Below, piece after piece: positions 8,293 through 17,748 of a DNA stretch of 44,276 bases; position 1 is the first letter of the stretch, and every line of letters starts with the position of its first letter. The notes under the pieces are model-generated. The model had not been told where the DNA came from and made no database searches. It saw nothing but the letters and a program-made list of their open reading frames with translations. The position numbers were made by a program, and so were the translations under genes. This DNA comes from Clostridia bacterium (GTDB lineage Bacteria; Bacillota; Clostridia; Christensenellales; UBA1242): NCBI GenBank assembly GCA_028708805.1, contig JAQVYC010000006.1, positions 1 to 44,276 of the forward strand, read 5' to 3'.

Positions 8293-10368
8293 TTACTTTT
8301 TAGCACGCTCTCCAATAATTTTTTCTGAAATGCTTTTTGGAACTTCGGAATATTTTTTGAATTCCATTGTAAAGGTTCCTCGACCCTGCGTTTGTGAACG
8401 CAAATCTGTTGCATAACCAAACATTTCTGAAAGTGGAACTTCTGCTTTTATAACCTGTGCTCCTGGAAGACTTTCTGTTCCTAGCAACAAGCCTCTTCTG
8501 GAAGTAATATTTCCCATAACCGTTCCTAGATATTCATCAGGCAATTCAACCTGTACATCCATAATTGGTTCTAGTAAAACAGCATCTCCCTTAGACATTC
8601 CGTCTTTAAATGCTTGTGAACCAGCAATTTTAAATGCAAGTTCGGAAGAGTCTACATCATGGAATGAACCATCATAAACAATAACCTTGAAGTCTACTGT
8701 TTCATATCCTGCTAAGATACCGCTTAATCTAGCTTCCTGAATTCCATTGTTTACTGGCTGAATAAATTCTTTTGGAATTGAACCACCTACGGTTTTATCT
8801 TCAAACTCATATCCCTTGCCTGGCTCTAATGGAATCATTTCTATCATACAATGTCCGTATTGCCCTCTTCCACCGCTTTGACGGATATATTTACCCTCTG
8901 CCTTAACCGGCGACCTTAATGTTTCTTTGTAAGCAACTTGCGGAGTTCCAACATTAACTTCCACACCAAATTCACGGCGAAGTCTTTCTACAAAAACTTC
9001 CAAATGAAGTTCGCCCATACCAGCAATTAGTGTTTGCCCTGTTTCGGGGTCGGTTGAAGTTTTAAATGTTGGGTCTTCTCCTGCAAGTTTTACCAAAGCT
9101 AAAATCATTTTTTCTTGCATTTGTTTTGTTTTTGGCTCTATGGCAATTTTTATAACAGGCTCTGGGAAGTTCATAGTTTCTAGTAAAATTTGAGCATTTT
9201 CATCGCATAGCGTGTCGCCTGTTACTGTATTTTTTAAGCCGACAATGGCCGCAATATCTCCTGCACCAACCTCCTGAACTTCTTCTCGGTTATTTGCGTG
9301 CATTCTTATTAATCTACCAACTCTTTCTTTTTCGCCTTTTGTTGAATTGTAAACATAAGACCCAGCACGAAGTTTACCACTATAAACACGGAAGAAGACT
9401 AATCTACCTACAAACTGATCCGTCATAATTTTAAACGCTAACCCAGCCAAAGGCGCATCTTCTTTTGCCTCACGAATTTCTTCTTTTTCTGTTTTAGGAT
9501 TTACACCCTTAACCGCATCTATGTCTAGCGGTGAAGGAAGATAATCAATAATTGCATCTAGCAAATTTTGAACACCTTTGTTTTTATATGATGAGCCACA
9601 TAAAACAGGGGTAACTTGCTTTTTTAAAGTTGCATTACGAATTGCTTTTTTAATAGTTTCCTCATCGAATTCTTCGCCATTTAAATATTTATCTGTTAAA
9701 GAATCATCGGTTTCAGCTATTTTTTCAATAAGCTGAGCTCGCATTTCTTCCGCTTGTTCTTTTAGTTCCGCAGGTATCTCCTTAACAATAGGCGGTATTG
9801 ATGGATTTATATTATACTCAAATTCTTTCATTGAAATCAAATCAATAATTCCTATAAAATCTGCTTCTTGTCCTATCGGAATTTGAATTGGAAGTGGATT
9901 TGCATGTAAACGCTCATCAATAGATTTTATGCAACCTAAAAAATCAGCGGCATCTCTATCCATTTTATTTACATACACAATAGCGGGAACTTTATATTTA
10001 TGTGCTTGTCGCCAAACGGTTTCAGTTTGTGGTTGAACTTTATCTCTCGCACTTAAAATTAAAACAGCTCCGTCTAGGACTTTCAAGCTTCTTTCAACTT
10101 CAACAGTAAAATCAACATGGCCTGGCGTGTCTATGATATTAATTTTATTGCCTTTCCAGCTACAAGTTGTACAAGCAGATGTGATTGTAATCCCTCGTTC
10201 TTGTTCTTGTTCCATCCAGTCCATCGCAGCTTCCCCATCATGAACCTCGCCCAACTTATGACTTCTTCCCGTATAATATAAAATTCTTTCTGTGGTTGTG
10301 GTTTTGCCAGCATCAATATGCGCAACAATTCCTACATTTCTGGTTTTTGTTAATGGTTCCTTTGCCAT
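8293..10368 (-). CDS. fusA: Elongation factor G
   Basis: A 691-aa five-domain translocase GTPase. G1 [10 protein letters not shown] (about residues 17-26), the switch I region [14 protein letters not shown]3 DTPGHVDF, G4 NKMDR, and the domain IV/V signature SGGRGQYGH are present, and the length is standard. It starts ATGGCAAAGG after AAAGGAG. It is the third gene of the str operon, 119 bases after rpsG. A compact hairpin sits directly in front of its ribosome binding site. Confidence 0.99.
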   Translation of the reverse strand: MAKEPLTKTRNVGIVAHIDAGKTTTTERILYYTGRSHKLGEVHDGEAAMDWMEQEQERGITITSACTTCSWKGNKINIIDTPGHVDFTVEVERSLKVLDGAVLILSARDKVQPQTETVWRQAHKYKVPAIVYVNKMDRDAADFLGCIKSIDERLHANPLPIQIPIGQEADFIGIIDLISMKEFEYNINPSIPPIVKEIPAELKEQAEEMRAQLIEKIAETDDSLTDKYLNGEEFDEETIKKAIRNATLKKQVTPVLCGSSYKNKGVQNLLDAIIDYLPSPLDIDAVKGVNPKTEKEEIREAKEDAPLAGLAFKIMTDQFVGRLVFFRVYSGKLRAGSYVYNSTKGEKERVGRLIRMHANNREEVQEVGAGDIAAIVGLKNTVTGDTLCDENAQILLETMNFPEPVIKIAIEPKTKQMQEKMILALVKLAGEDPTFKTSTDPETGQTLIAGMGELHLEVFVERLRREFGVEVNVGTPQVAYKETLRSPVKAEGKYIRQSGGRGQYGHCMIEMIPLEPGKGYEFEDKTVGGSIPKEFIQPVNNGIQEARLSGILAGYETVDFKVIVYDGSFHDVDSSELAFKIAGSQAFKDGMSKGDAVLLEPIMDVQVELPDEYLGTVMGNITSRRGLLLGTESLPGAQVIKAEVPLSEMFGYATDLRSQTQGRGTFTMEFKKYSEVPKSISEKIIGERAKK

Positions 10369-10383
10369 CTAGTATCTCCTTTT

Positions 10384-10398
10384 TCGGAAACTTTCCGA
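10384..10398 (-). promoter_or_regulatory. Hairpin abutting the fusA ribosome binding site
   Basis: TCGGAAA-G-TTTCCGA on the transcript (effectively a 5-6 bp stem with a short loop), followed at once by AAAAAGGAG. It could limit ribosome access or stabilise the 5' end of a processed transcript; the function is inferred from position only. Confidence 0.35.
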
Positions 10399-10487
10399 GA
10401 ATTTTAACTTGTTCTATTTCTGTTTATTTATTCGCTTTTAAATTAGTATAAACCATTGTATTTAACGCATAAAATAAACTTTGCATT

Positions 10488-10961
10488 TTACCAACGGAAA
10501 TGTGCAAATGCTTTGTTTGCTTCCGCTGTTCTGTGCAATTCTTCTTTTCTTTTGATTGATGCACCTGTGTTATTATAAGCGTCTAACAACTCTCCCGCCA
10601 ACTTTTCTTTCATTGTTCTTTCGCCGTTTCTTTTTCTAGCAAAATTTACAATCCAACGAACTCCAAGTGTTTGTCTGCGTTCTGGTCTTATTTCCATGGG
10701 AACTTGATAAGTTGAACCGCCAACTCGGCGACCTTTCGTTTCTAAAACTGGTTTAACATTTTCAATTGCCTGATTAAAAACTTGAAGCGGGTCGTTTCCT
10801 GTTTTTTCTTTTATAACATCAAATGCCCCATACACGATATTTTGAGCAGTTCCCTTTTTTCCATCTAACATAACTTGATTAATAAGCTTTGTTAAAAGCT
10901 TACTGTTATAAATTGGGTCTGGAAGAACATCTCTTTTTATCGCACTATTTCTTCTTGACAT
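10488..10961 (-). CDS. rpsG: Ribosomal protein S7
   Basis: 157 aa, the standard length for S7, which nucleates assembly of the 30S head on the 3' domain of 16S rRNA. Recognisable stretches are [16 protein letters not shown] at the N-terminus, the [13 protein letters not shown] loop, and the C-terminal [11 protein letters not shown]. An AGGAGG site lies just upstream. Second gene of the str operon, between rpsL and fusA. Confidence 0.99.
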   Translation of the reverse strand: MSRRNSAIKRDVLPDPIYNSKLLTKLINQVMLDGKKGTAQNIVYGAFDVIKEKTGNDPLQVFNQAIENVKPVLETKGRRVGGSTYQVPMEIRPERRQTLGVRWIVNFARKRNGERTMKEKLAGELLDAYNNTGASIKRKEELHRTAEANKAFAHFRW

Positions 10962-11054
10962 AAAAGCCCTCCTATTTGTATTTTCATTTTTTTAATGAAG
11001 TTAATTTTTGAATTTAATAAATAATTATGGTATGTTTAAATTTACCGTTATGAA

Positions 11055-11426
11055 TTATTTAGGTTTTTTAGTTCCGTATTTAGACCTGCTCTGATTTCTC
11101 TTAGCAACACCAGAAGCATCTAAAGCACCACGAATGATATGATATCTTACACCGGGTAAATCTTTAACCTTTCCACCACGAACAAGCACAACACTATGTT
11201 CTTGAAGGTTATGACCTATACCAGGGATATAGCAAGTTGCTTCCTCTCCGTTAGATAAACGAACACGGGCAATTTTACGCAAAGCTGAGTTCGGTTTTTT
11301 AGGTGAAGTTGTTTTAACGGATAAACAAACCCCTCTTTTTTGTGGACTATTTTCCAAAAGAGGTGCTTTGCTTTTTTTCTTAAATGACTTTCTTCCTTTT
11401 CTAACTAATTGATTAATTGTTGGCAT
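11055..11426 (-). CDS. rpsL: Ribosomal protein S12
   Basis: The ORF track adds nine residues; the true start is the ATG at 11426, preceded by AGGAGG and beginning [13 protein letters not shown] as in other S12 proteins (123 aa). The decoding-centre loop [13 protein letters not shown] (site of streptomycin-resistance changes; the lysine is wild type) and the [17 protein letters not shown] loop are intact. First gene of the str operon. It has an unusually long leader (about 280 bases) with several inverted repeats, described separately. Confidence 0.99.
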   Translation of the reverse strand: MPTINQLVRKGRKSFKKKSKAPLLENSPQKRGVCLSVKTTSPKKPNSALRKIARVRLSNGEEATCYIPGIGHNLQEHSVVLVRGGKVKDLPGVRYHIIRGALDASGVAKRNQSRSKYGTKKPK

Positions 11427-11558
11427 ATTATTCCTCCTTTTAATAATTTTCAAAGTTTAAAAGTAATACATTGTAAGTTTTTTTTACTTAAAAAGTACTA
11501 ATAAAGAGCATTTTTAAAAAATTCATCAAACCGAATATTTCTAAAAGGCCCCTTAGAA

Positions 11559-11590
11559 CAAAAAAATGAATTGAGTTTTATACAATTCAT
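11559..11590 (-). terminator. Candidate attenuator in the rpsL leader
   Basis: On the minus strand ATGAATTG-N9-CAATTCAT followed by seven T residues. The stem is AT-rich, so it would be a partial terminator. It lies about 130 bases ahead of the rpsL start, inside the leader. Confidence 0.45.
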
Positions 11591-11716
11591 CAAAAAGCTA
11601 CTTTAATATTTAATAAAAACTTCACGCACATTTTCAGTGAAATAATTCACTTGCCGTTAAAGTTTTCAAAAAGTTAAACCCACTTTTTGGCAAAAGAAAT
11701 AATCTAATGCTTAAAC

Positions 11717-11745
11717 AGAGTAACAAATTTATTTCTATTTGTCAA
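11717..11745 (-). promoter_or_regulatory. Probable str operon promoter
   Basis: On the minus strand TTGACA (11745-11740), a 17-base spacer ending TGT, then TACTCT (11722-11717). The perfect -35 and the extended -10 compensate for a weak hexamer. Confidence 0.55.
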
Positions 11746-11787
11746 TGGTTTTATAAAAATTTTTCAATATTAATTTAACAAAAATAA

Positions 11788-12480
11788 TTAAATTTCATAT
11801 GTTTCTTCAATTGTTTTTGGCTTTTTCCTTTCTGTATACTTGTCCCAAAGTTTGCCAATATAAAATGCAAGTAAACATAATATAATGCAAAAGCCTTTAC
11901 CAATATAGGAACCTATTAATGCTTGCAAGAAAACTTCACTTGTGCTTCCTATAAACAAAAATGAAAGCCCATAATAAATCATTGAGTTGACTAGGCTTGC
12001 CAAAGCCAACCCGATTGCAATGTTTAAATAAATGTTTATTTTTAAATTTAACTTTTTATATACCCAAATCATTAATTCTATGGCAACAACCGTTCCTATT
12101 AGCGAAAAGAAATAAGAGCCAAAGTTCAATATCATTGCATTTGTGATACCCGCTTGAAAATAATAACCGCCGAATGCTAGTAATCCCGTTAGCAAAATTG
12201 AGCCAGCGGCACTATACAAAGCATCTCGCATTGATTGCATTCCATATTCCATATACATAGACAAAATGCTAAAAACAAATAAAGTATAAATTATCGAATC
12301 TATTCCAAAAACCAAGTTGCCTATTGCAATGGGAAAGTCGTTTGCATTATATAAATTAGCGCCAATTACACTACCTATCCCAATAACAAACAAGGCGTTT
12401 TTCCCGAACATTTTTCTTGCAATTACAAAAATTATAAACATTAGAACGGTAAACAAAATCAAGACCATTATATTACTCAT
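11788..12480 (-). CDS. Polytopic membrane protein, possibly VUT/YhhQ-type transporter
   Basis: A 230-aa protein with about six or seven hydrophobic segments and a charged C-terminal tail (YTERKKPKTIEETYEI), so an inner-membrane protein. The stretch GSVIGANLYNANDFPIAIGN and the later SMYMEYGMQSMRDALYSAAGS resemble the YhhQ/VUT (PF02592) family of queuosine-precursor or vitamin transporters, but the match is from memory and is only moderate. Its AAAGGA site and 48-base distance behind hflX suggest it is the second gene of an hflX operon. Confidence 0.5.
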   Translation of the reverse strand: MSNIMVLILFTVLMFIIFVIARKMFGKNALFVIGIGSVIGANLYNANDFPIAIGNLVFGIDSIIYTLFVFSILSMYMEYGMQSMRDALYSAAGSILLTGLLAFGGYYFQAGITNAMILNFGSYFFSLIGTVVAIELMIWVYKKLNLKINIYLNIAIGLALASLVNSMIYYGLSFLFIGSTSEVFLQALIGSYIGKGFCIILCLLAFYIGKLWDKYTERKKPKTIEETYEI

Positions 12481-12528
12481 TTAAAAATTATCCTTTAATT
12501 AAAATCAAACCGTATTCTGCTCGTTCAA

Positions 12529-13800
12529 CTATTTCGCAAAAATTTCACAAATTTTGTTTTTCAACTTATCAATATTTATATTTTTTTTTGCGGATATAAA
12601 AATTTCATTTTCTAAGATTTTATGTTTATTAAAATCATCACTTAAAACTTTATCTTTGAGAATTCCACCATCTTCAAGAGTTTCACCAACTTCATAATTC
12701 CCCTTGCTTTCCAGAACACCCTTTCCCTTTAATATGCCCCTTCTTTCTCGGAAGTCGCCTATATTAATAATTCCGTTATTATTTATTTTCTTTTCCATAA
12801 ACTTTTCTAACACATCACTTTTGTTATACACAATAATTTGTGGAATATTCTCAGCCCCAATTTCTTTTAGTGTGTTGTTTACAACTTCAATTTGCTTTTC
12901 ATAATTTTTATTTGTAGCATCTACTAAATGCAATATTAAGTCTGCTTCCAAAACTTCTTCCAGAGTTGAAGCAAAAGCGTCTATAAGTGTGTGTGGAAGT
13001 TTGCTAATAAAGCCAACAGTATCCGTTAAAATTATTTGCAATTCGGAGCTAAGCCAAATACTTCTGCTCGTTGTGTCTAGTGTTGCAAAAAGCTTGTCAT
13101 CTGCGTAAACTCCTGCTTTTGAAATAACATTCAAAAGTGTACTTTTGCCAGCATTAGTATAACCAACTATTGCAATATTTTTCTTATTTCCTACTCGCCT
13201 TTGTTTGCGTTTTAGAATCCTTTGCTCTTTAACTTTTGCAAGCTCTTTTTTTAATTTGATAATTTTATTTTCAATAACCCTGCGATCTAATTCTATTTTT
13301 GTTTCTCCCGGACCTCTCATTCCAACACCGCCCGCACCAAACCTGCCACTTGTGCCTATAAGGCTTGAAAGCCTAGGCAATGAATATTTAAGTTGTGCAA
13401 GTTCAACTTGGAGCTTGCTTTCCAAAGATGTTGCCCTTAATGCAAATATATCTAAAATTAATCCGACCCTATCCAAAACCTTAACTTCTAAGATGTCTGT
13501 TAAATTTTTAATCTGAGAACCAGAAAGCTCACAGTCAAAAACAACTACATCGGCACCGCTTTCATCAATTTGCTCTTTTAACTCTAAGACCTTTCCTGAG
13601 CCGATTAAGGTTGCAGGAGTTATTGCCCTAACCAATTGATAATCTTTACCTACAACAACCAATCCAGCAGATTCTGCCAATCTTGAAAGCTCATTCAAAG
13701 AATAAATTACATCATCTTTATTATCAAAAATCACGCCCATTAAAAAAGATTTTTCAACCTCTTGCTTTGTTTGATGTGTCTTCTCTTTATCAAATTTCAT
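12529..13800 (-). CDS. hflX: HflX ribosome-associated GTPase with an odd insertion
   Basis: A 423-aa GTPase that in other bacteria splits stalled or hibernating 70S ribosomes. The N-terminal HflX domain (about residues 20-110, DVVVFDCELSGSQIKNL) and the linker with SGRFGAGGVGMRGPGETKIE precede the G domain: G1 GYTNAGKST (about 212-220), G3 DTVGFISKLP, G4 NKSD, G5 SAKK. Between G4 and G5 there is a poorly conserved insertion of about 60 residues with repeated Gly-Ile/Val-Leu-Lys/Glu units (RRGILKGK, KGVLESKG, GGILKDK). No Shine-Dalgarno is present; a perfect consensus promoter lies so close that the mRNA should begin at the start codon (see findings). The VUT-like gene follows. Confidence 0.95.
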   Translation of the reverse strand: MKFDKEKTHQTKQEVEKSFLMGVIFDNKDDVIYSLNELSRLAESAGLVVVGKDYQLVRAITPATLIGSGKVLELKEQIDESGADVVVFDCELSGSQIKNLTDILEVKVLDRVGLILDIFALRATSLESKLQVELAQLKYSLPRLSSLIGTSGRFGAGGVGMRGPGETKIELDRRVIENKIIKLKKELAKVKEQRILKRKQRRVGNKKNIAIVGYTNAGKSTLLNVISKAGVYADDKLFATLDTTSRSIWLSSELQIILTDTVGFISKLPHTLIDAFASTLEEVLEADLILHLVDATNKNYEKQIEVVNNTLKEIGAENIPQIIVYNKSDVLEKFMEKKINNNGIINIGDFRERRGILKGKGVLESKGNYEVGETLEDGGILKDKVLSDDFNKHKILENEIFISAKKNINIDKLKNKICEIFAK

Positions 13801-13807
13801 AGCTTAT

Positions 13808-13836
13808 ATTATAATACAAGCTAGAACATTTGTCAA
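13808..13836 (-). promoter_or_regulatory. Consensus promoter positioned for a leaderless hflX mRNA
   Basis: On the minus strand TTGACA (13836-13831), N17, TATAAT (13813-13808), then 7 bases and the ATG (13800). The canonical +1 falls at 13801, one base before the ATG. No SD-like purine run occurs between promoter and ATG. Confidence 0.8.
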
Positions 13837-13929
13837 AATGTTTCTAACTTATTTAAATTGACTAAATCTGTAATATGATTTGGAAAACAAAATCAAAACT
13901 CTACAAACCTTAATAAAAGCCTCTAATTA

Positions 13930-13970
13930 AATAAAAACACTTCACTTTTAAAAAGTGAAGTGTTTTTATT
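13930..13970. terminator. Strong terminator between the lipoprotein gene and hflX
   Basis: Nearly perfect dyad AAAAACACTTCACTTTT / AAAAGTGAAGTGTTTTT flanked by T-runs on both strands. It ends leftward transcription from the lipoprotein gene 20 bases after its stop and insulates hflX. Confidence 0.9.
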
Positions 13971-13990
13971 ATATGTAAGTCAACAGTTTT

Positions 13991-14674
13991 TTAGCCTGCA
14001 TTATTAGTCAAGATTTCGCCTGAATTCACATCTATAACTAAGTTTAATTTATTATTGTCTGTTCCGATAATTCCAAAATACCAAAAATAGCTATCAAACT
14101 CTGAGTTCTCGTCATATATGATTTTTAAATAGCATTCTGCTTTAAATTTCTTGTTTTTTATAAATTGTTTAGCCTGTTCCATAAAATGTTCCGATGCAAT
14201 ATTTAAAGCATCTTCATATTGCACTGACCAACTTTTACTTACACAAATCATTAAAAGCTCACTTTCAACGCCGTCTATTGTTAAGTATACATTAGAATTA
14301 TCTTCTACGATTTTTTCAATATCCGCCATAAAATTATGCCCAAACGGATTTTTTTCTACATTACCATAGTGCCCAACTCCATCCACAATTAAAGTAAAAG
14401 CAATTTCATTTATTTCTGGCATATCTGCAAAATCAACTGTTATAACACCAAACTCACATTTAGGATTAGAAACACCATTATAACCATAAGGCTCTTCTCT
14501 AAGCCCACACATTAATGTAACTTTTAAGTCATCTGTTTTAGCTTCAAATAAGTTGTAACGCACATCGGAAAGATTTTTAATCATTTCGTTTTTTATATCA
14601 CTTCCACAGCCTGTTAAAAAAAATATGCAACAACACACCAAAAGCATAACCATAGTTTTTTTAATTGTTTTCAT
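13991..14674 (-). CDS. Predicted lipoprotein with a PepSY-like C-terminus
   Basis: A 227-aa protein with a clear lipoprotein signal: MKTIKKTMVMLLVCC, then the lipobox LTGC at about residues 20-23, so it should be anchored outside the membrane. I do not recognise the main domain. The last 40 residues (FWYFGIIGTDNNKLNLVIDVNSGEIL) resemble the end of PepSY-type domains (beta strands ending in a D-x-x-T/S-G-E-I motif). No SD is visible before the ATG; the upstream TGGCATATA extended -10 leaves the ATG at about +2, so it may be a fifth leaderless gene, though it has no -35. It stands alone, with a strong terminator behind it. Confidence 0.75.
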   Translation of the reverse strand: MKTIKKTMVMLLVCCCIFFLTGCGSDIKNEMIKNLSDVRYNLFEAKTDDLKVTLMCGLREEPYGYNGVSNPKCEFGVITVDFADMPEINEIAFTLIVDGVGHYGNVEKNPFGHNFMADIEKIVEDNSNVYLTIDGVESELLMICVSKSWSVQYEDALNIASEHFMEQAKQFIKNKKFKAECYLKIIYDENSEFDSYFWYFGIIGTDNNKLNLVIDVNSGEILTNNAG

Positions 14675-15068
14675 ACTAAAATATATGCCACAGTATGTCC
14701 TGTTATGATTTTATTAATTAAAATTTTTGTTGCTTATAAATAATTCTTTTATTGCCTAATAGGATAAAATTTACTATCAAATATTTGTCATTTTGTTTTT
14801 CTAATCAAGTTCAACCCTTTTGACTTTTTTGTTTTGCAAGATTATTCTGTTTTAGGTTTCTAGCTCTCCGTTTTAAAAGGCAATTAGAAAAGTGGAATTT
14901 CTTAAAAAAAACTTATTATCCCTTTTTATACATTTAAGCATTTAATTTTACTAAAAAGTTTATCGTATTTATCTAAGTCATTTACAAAACTAAATGAAAT
15001 AGCTTTAAAAGTTTTTGCATTTGCAAAAACGCAAACAAATATGCTCTCTAAAAAGTTAAAGTTAAAAA
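14675..15068. other. Gene-free spacer between lipoprotein and virB4-like genes
   Basis: 394 bp, AT-rich, with no SD-preceded ORF. The only structure I see is the hairpin at 15011-15030, a candidate terminator of the virB4-like gene, and the extended -10 element just ahead of the lipoprotein start. Confidence 0.5.
15011..15030 (-). terminator. Possible terminator after the virB4-like gene
   Basis: GTTTTTGCA-TT-TGCAAAAAC dyad (effective 8-bp stem, 4-base loop), 39 bases past the stop codon, followed on the minus strand by only a short T-run (CTTTT), so termination would be modest. Confidence 0.4.
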
Positions 15069-17741
15069 TTAGTCGCCAAACAGCTTTCGAACCATATCAT
15101 AAGACACAATTTGTACCATTGTTCTGCTCATTGGCCCTGTTATTAAAAATGATTGACCAACACCAGCGGTAACAATAGAGTTTTGTTCTTCTTCGTTTAT
15201 TTCTCCTGACTTACGGTATAGCTCAACTAAGTCATTCATATCATTCGGAGCTAGCGAAAATATAAATGAATACTGGCTGGCATTGATAACCGCCGTTGAC
15301 TGTCTTTGAATTTCCACCGAACCAACAAAGTCTTTTATGTTCTGTGTAATAATTATTTGCATCCCAGTATACTTACGAATTCTTTTAGCCATTTGCGCCA
15401 TAAAGTCTAGGGCTATTGGATAGTTAGGGTTAATAAAAACATGGGCCTCATCAACCGCTACAATAATTTTTCGTTTTGTGTTAAATTTTAAATTGAAATC
15501 ACGGTTTTTAATAATTTCGTTATCTAAATATTTAAACACCATAAGCATTTGAGCATTAGCTATAATTTCGTTTCTATTAGCTAATAATGAACGAAAATTA
15601 AAGCACACAAAATTTTCCTTTGTGCTTATTGAGGTTGGTCCATTCCAAAGATTTGAGTTTCTTCCACCCTTAACAAACTTTTTAATATAAGTTTGAACAG
15701 TTATTAAATTTCGTCTGTGATATTCGTCTTTTTCCTTATCTAATTTTTCTGAAACAAGCATATCTAAATCGTCAAAAACTGGATAATCTTTCGGCTTTAA
15801 TTTGAAAAACAATGAATTGCTGTTTATGCCTTTTTTATGATATAATTCAACAATTAAACTATTAAGTGTTTCAAACGCATCGGGATTAATTCCTACTAAA
15901 ATCGTCTTGAAAAATTGCTCTAAAAATTGAAGATGCACAGAAAAAGTGTCGGAGGTTTCCGTTTCTTTGTTAAGTTCGCTTTCAACATCTTCAACTTCTT
16001 CTATTTCTAGAATATCATCTTTTAATGATGTGATTATGTGAAAAGGATTAAATATACCCATTTCGGAAGAACCAACATCAATAAACTTACCGTTAAGATT
16101 TTTACATAAAGTTGTATATTCATTTTCAGGGTCAAGAATGAAAATTTTAGCATTATCGGCAGCAAAATTTGCAAGTAATGTTTTTGCGGCAAAAGACTTT
16201 CCTGAACCAGATTTTCCTATAATCATCATATTACTGTTAACTCTTTCTCTATTACGAACGAAAAAGTCTACAAAAACGGGATATTCATTATACCCTATGT
16301 AAATACCGTTGTCATCTTGCAAGGCTCCTGAGATAAACGGAAAAACAGCCGCTAGTGTTGAAGTTGGAATGCCTCTTAATGTGTCTTTAACATTATCTCT
16401 CATTGAAATATTTGAACTTACAAAAGCATCAACCTGTCGCCCAAACATTTCTGAATATCTAAAACCTTCCTGTTTTAAAATTGCCCTAACTTCCTTCCTT
16501 GCAGGCTCTTCACAAGTTACAAAAGTATTGACATTATATAACTGCTGATTGTTGTTTTTTAAACCGACTAACAAATCTTTTAATGTGTCTAAGTGAGTTT
16601 TGTTTTCAATTTGCCTTGAACTTCTAGTAACCTTATAAAGCTTACTTTCCATTTCAATAATTGACTTGTCTAACAGCTTTTCGGCCTCAAATTTAGGAAT
16701 TGGCTTTATTTTTGTTACGACCTTTGTTCTGTCTAGCAAATAAAAAGGTGCACCCCACGCATTAGGTACTTGCAAAGGGTAATCTGACACAACAAAACTT
16801 CTGTATGGTTTTCCGTCTATTTGAAATCGGCTTGCTTGAAATCTTATTTTTTGAGGGATTGCCCAGTTTAAATGCTTTGACATTGGTATAACTTCAAGCT
16901 CTCTTTCATCAAACTCTTTCCCATAATTTGCCCTTAAAAACACATAAAGGTCTTTACCGTATAATTTTTCTGTATGAAGTGGTGTTGGCGAATTAGTTAA
17001 AGTTGTCATCATACCGTTTGTTGTTGTTTCTAGCATTTCACGGTCTTTATCATATACTACAATATAAAAATGGTCTTTAAATATTTTATCTTCTCTGTTA
17101 TATGCCTCCATTCTGGAAACTCTTTCTTCAAAAATTCCCGTACGCCTTTCTATTTCTTTCTGTGTTATTTGGTCTTCATACTGTAATTCCAAAAGATTAT
17201 CATATTTTTTATCTTCGTTATAAATATATTCATCTAAAATCATTGCTTTGCTAATTTTAACAATTGAAGCCATTTGGTCATTCGAAAGTCGCCTTATGGC
17301 ATTAGCAAATGTTTCAACAAGCATATTTTGTTTATATTCGTTTAACAGCCCGAATTCAATCGGAAACACTTCAATAACTTGTGCATAATATTCACCAAAG
17401 TCTATAAAACGGTCTTGATTCAAACCAACAAAGGGAATGATTTCAGTCATTGATGAATATCCCTTAATGTTTTCTTTTGAATATTTCTTTCGCTGAGCAA
17501 AAAACCTTAAAATATAACCCAAGGTATAATAAAGCCGTGTGTCATCAGCAACATGAAAATACATTGAAACAATTATAGTAACCCATGCAAATCCAATCCA
17601 GACCCCTAAATTGTTGGCAAAATTACTTGTAAATAATGAAATGGCAACCGCCGTTCCAATTAATGCCAAAATTATATCACCAAGGGTAATACCCTTGACA
17701 AACTCCATTTTTACTTTGGTTTTTCTAGGAATAACTCTCAT
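15069..17741 (-). CDS. VirB4/TraC-like type IV secretion ATPase with PrgI-like N-terminus
   Basis: An 890-aa protein. Residues about 14-65 form two hydrophobic segments resembling PrgI-type membrane modules that are fused to VirB4 in Gram-positive systems; a central VirB4 N-domain follows; then the ATPase core with Walker A GKSGSGKSF (about 508-516), ILDPENEY, Walker B IIVAVDEAHVF (about 757-767) and IIITQNIKDF (sensor region). In conjugation systems this ATPase powers secretion-channel assembly. Here no relaxase, coupling protein, VirB6/VirB8 or peptidase gene is nearby, so it is an orphan between a lipoprotein gene and divergent spoVG. An Asp/Glu/Ser-rich insert (about 585-605) interrupts the core. 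No SD; a promoter abuts the ATG (leaderless candidate). Confidence 0.88.
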   Translation of the reverse strand: MRVIPRKTKVKMEFVKGITLGDIILALIGTAVAISLFTSNFANNLGVWIGFAWVTIIVSMYFHVADDTRLYYTLGYILRFFAQRKKYSKENIKGYSSMTEIIPFVGLNQDRFIDFGEYYAQVIEVFPIEFGLLNEYKQNMLVETFANAIRRLSNDQMASIVKISKAMILDEYIYNEDKKYDNLLELQYEDQITQKEIERRTGIFEERVSRMEAYNREDKIFKDHFYIVVYDKDREMLETTTNGMMTTLTNSPTPLHTEKLYGKDLYVFLRANYGKEFDERELEVIPMSKHLNWAIPQKIRFQASRFQIDGKPYRSFVVSDYPLQVPNAWGAPFYLLDRTKVVTKIKPIPKFEAEKLLDKSIIEMESKLYKVTRSSRQIENKTHLDTLKDLLVGLKNNNQQLYNVNTFVTCEEPARKEVRAILKQEGFRYSEMFGRQVDAFVSSNISMRDNVKDTLRGIPTSTLAAVFPFISGALQDDNGIYIGYNEYPVFVDFFVRNRERVNSNMMIIGKSGSGKSFAAKTLLANFAADNAKIFILDPENEYTTLCKNLNGKFIDVGSSEMGIFNPFHIITSLKDDILEIEEVEDVESELNKETETSDTFSVHLQFLEQFFKTILVGINPDAFETLNSLIVELYHKKGINSNSLFFKLKPKDYPVFDDLDMLVSEKLDKEKDEYHRRNLITVQTYIKKFVKGGRNSNLWNGPTSISTKENFVCFNFRSLLANRNEIIANAQMLMVFKYLDNEIIKNRDFNLKFNTKRKIIVAVDEAHVFINPNYPIALDFMAQMAKRIRKYTGMQIIITQNIKDFVGSVEIQRQSTAVINASQYSFIFSLAPNDMNDLVELYRKSGEINEEEQNSIVTAGVGQSFLITGPMSRTMVQIVSYDMVRKLFGD

Positions 17742-17748
17742 AATAATT

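Larger units (their letters stand above)
11454..11787 (-). promoter_or_regulatory. Long leader of the str operon with stacked hairpins
   Basis: The 334-bp gap holds no gene. It contains, in transcript order, CAAAAAGT/ACTTTTTG (11667-11689), AGTGAA/TTCACT (11636-11651), the terminator-like hairpin at 11559-11590, and a G.U-containing hairpin TTCTAAGG-N4-TTTTAGAA near 11540-11559. The block TTTGATGAATT occurs twice (near 11590 and 11527), so the second copy could compete for the terminator arm. This suggests attenuation of ribosomal protein synthesis, but I know of no matching described element. Confidence 0.4.
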
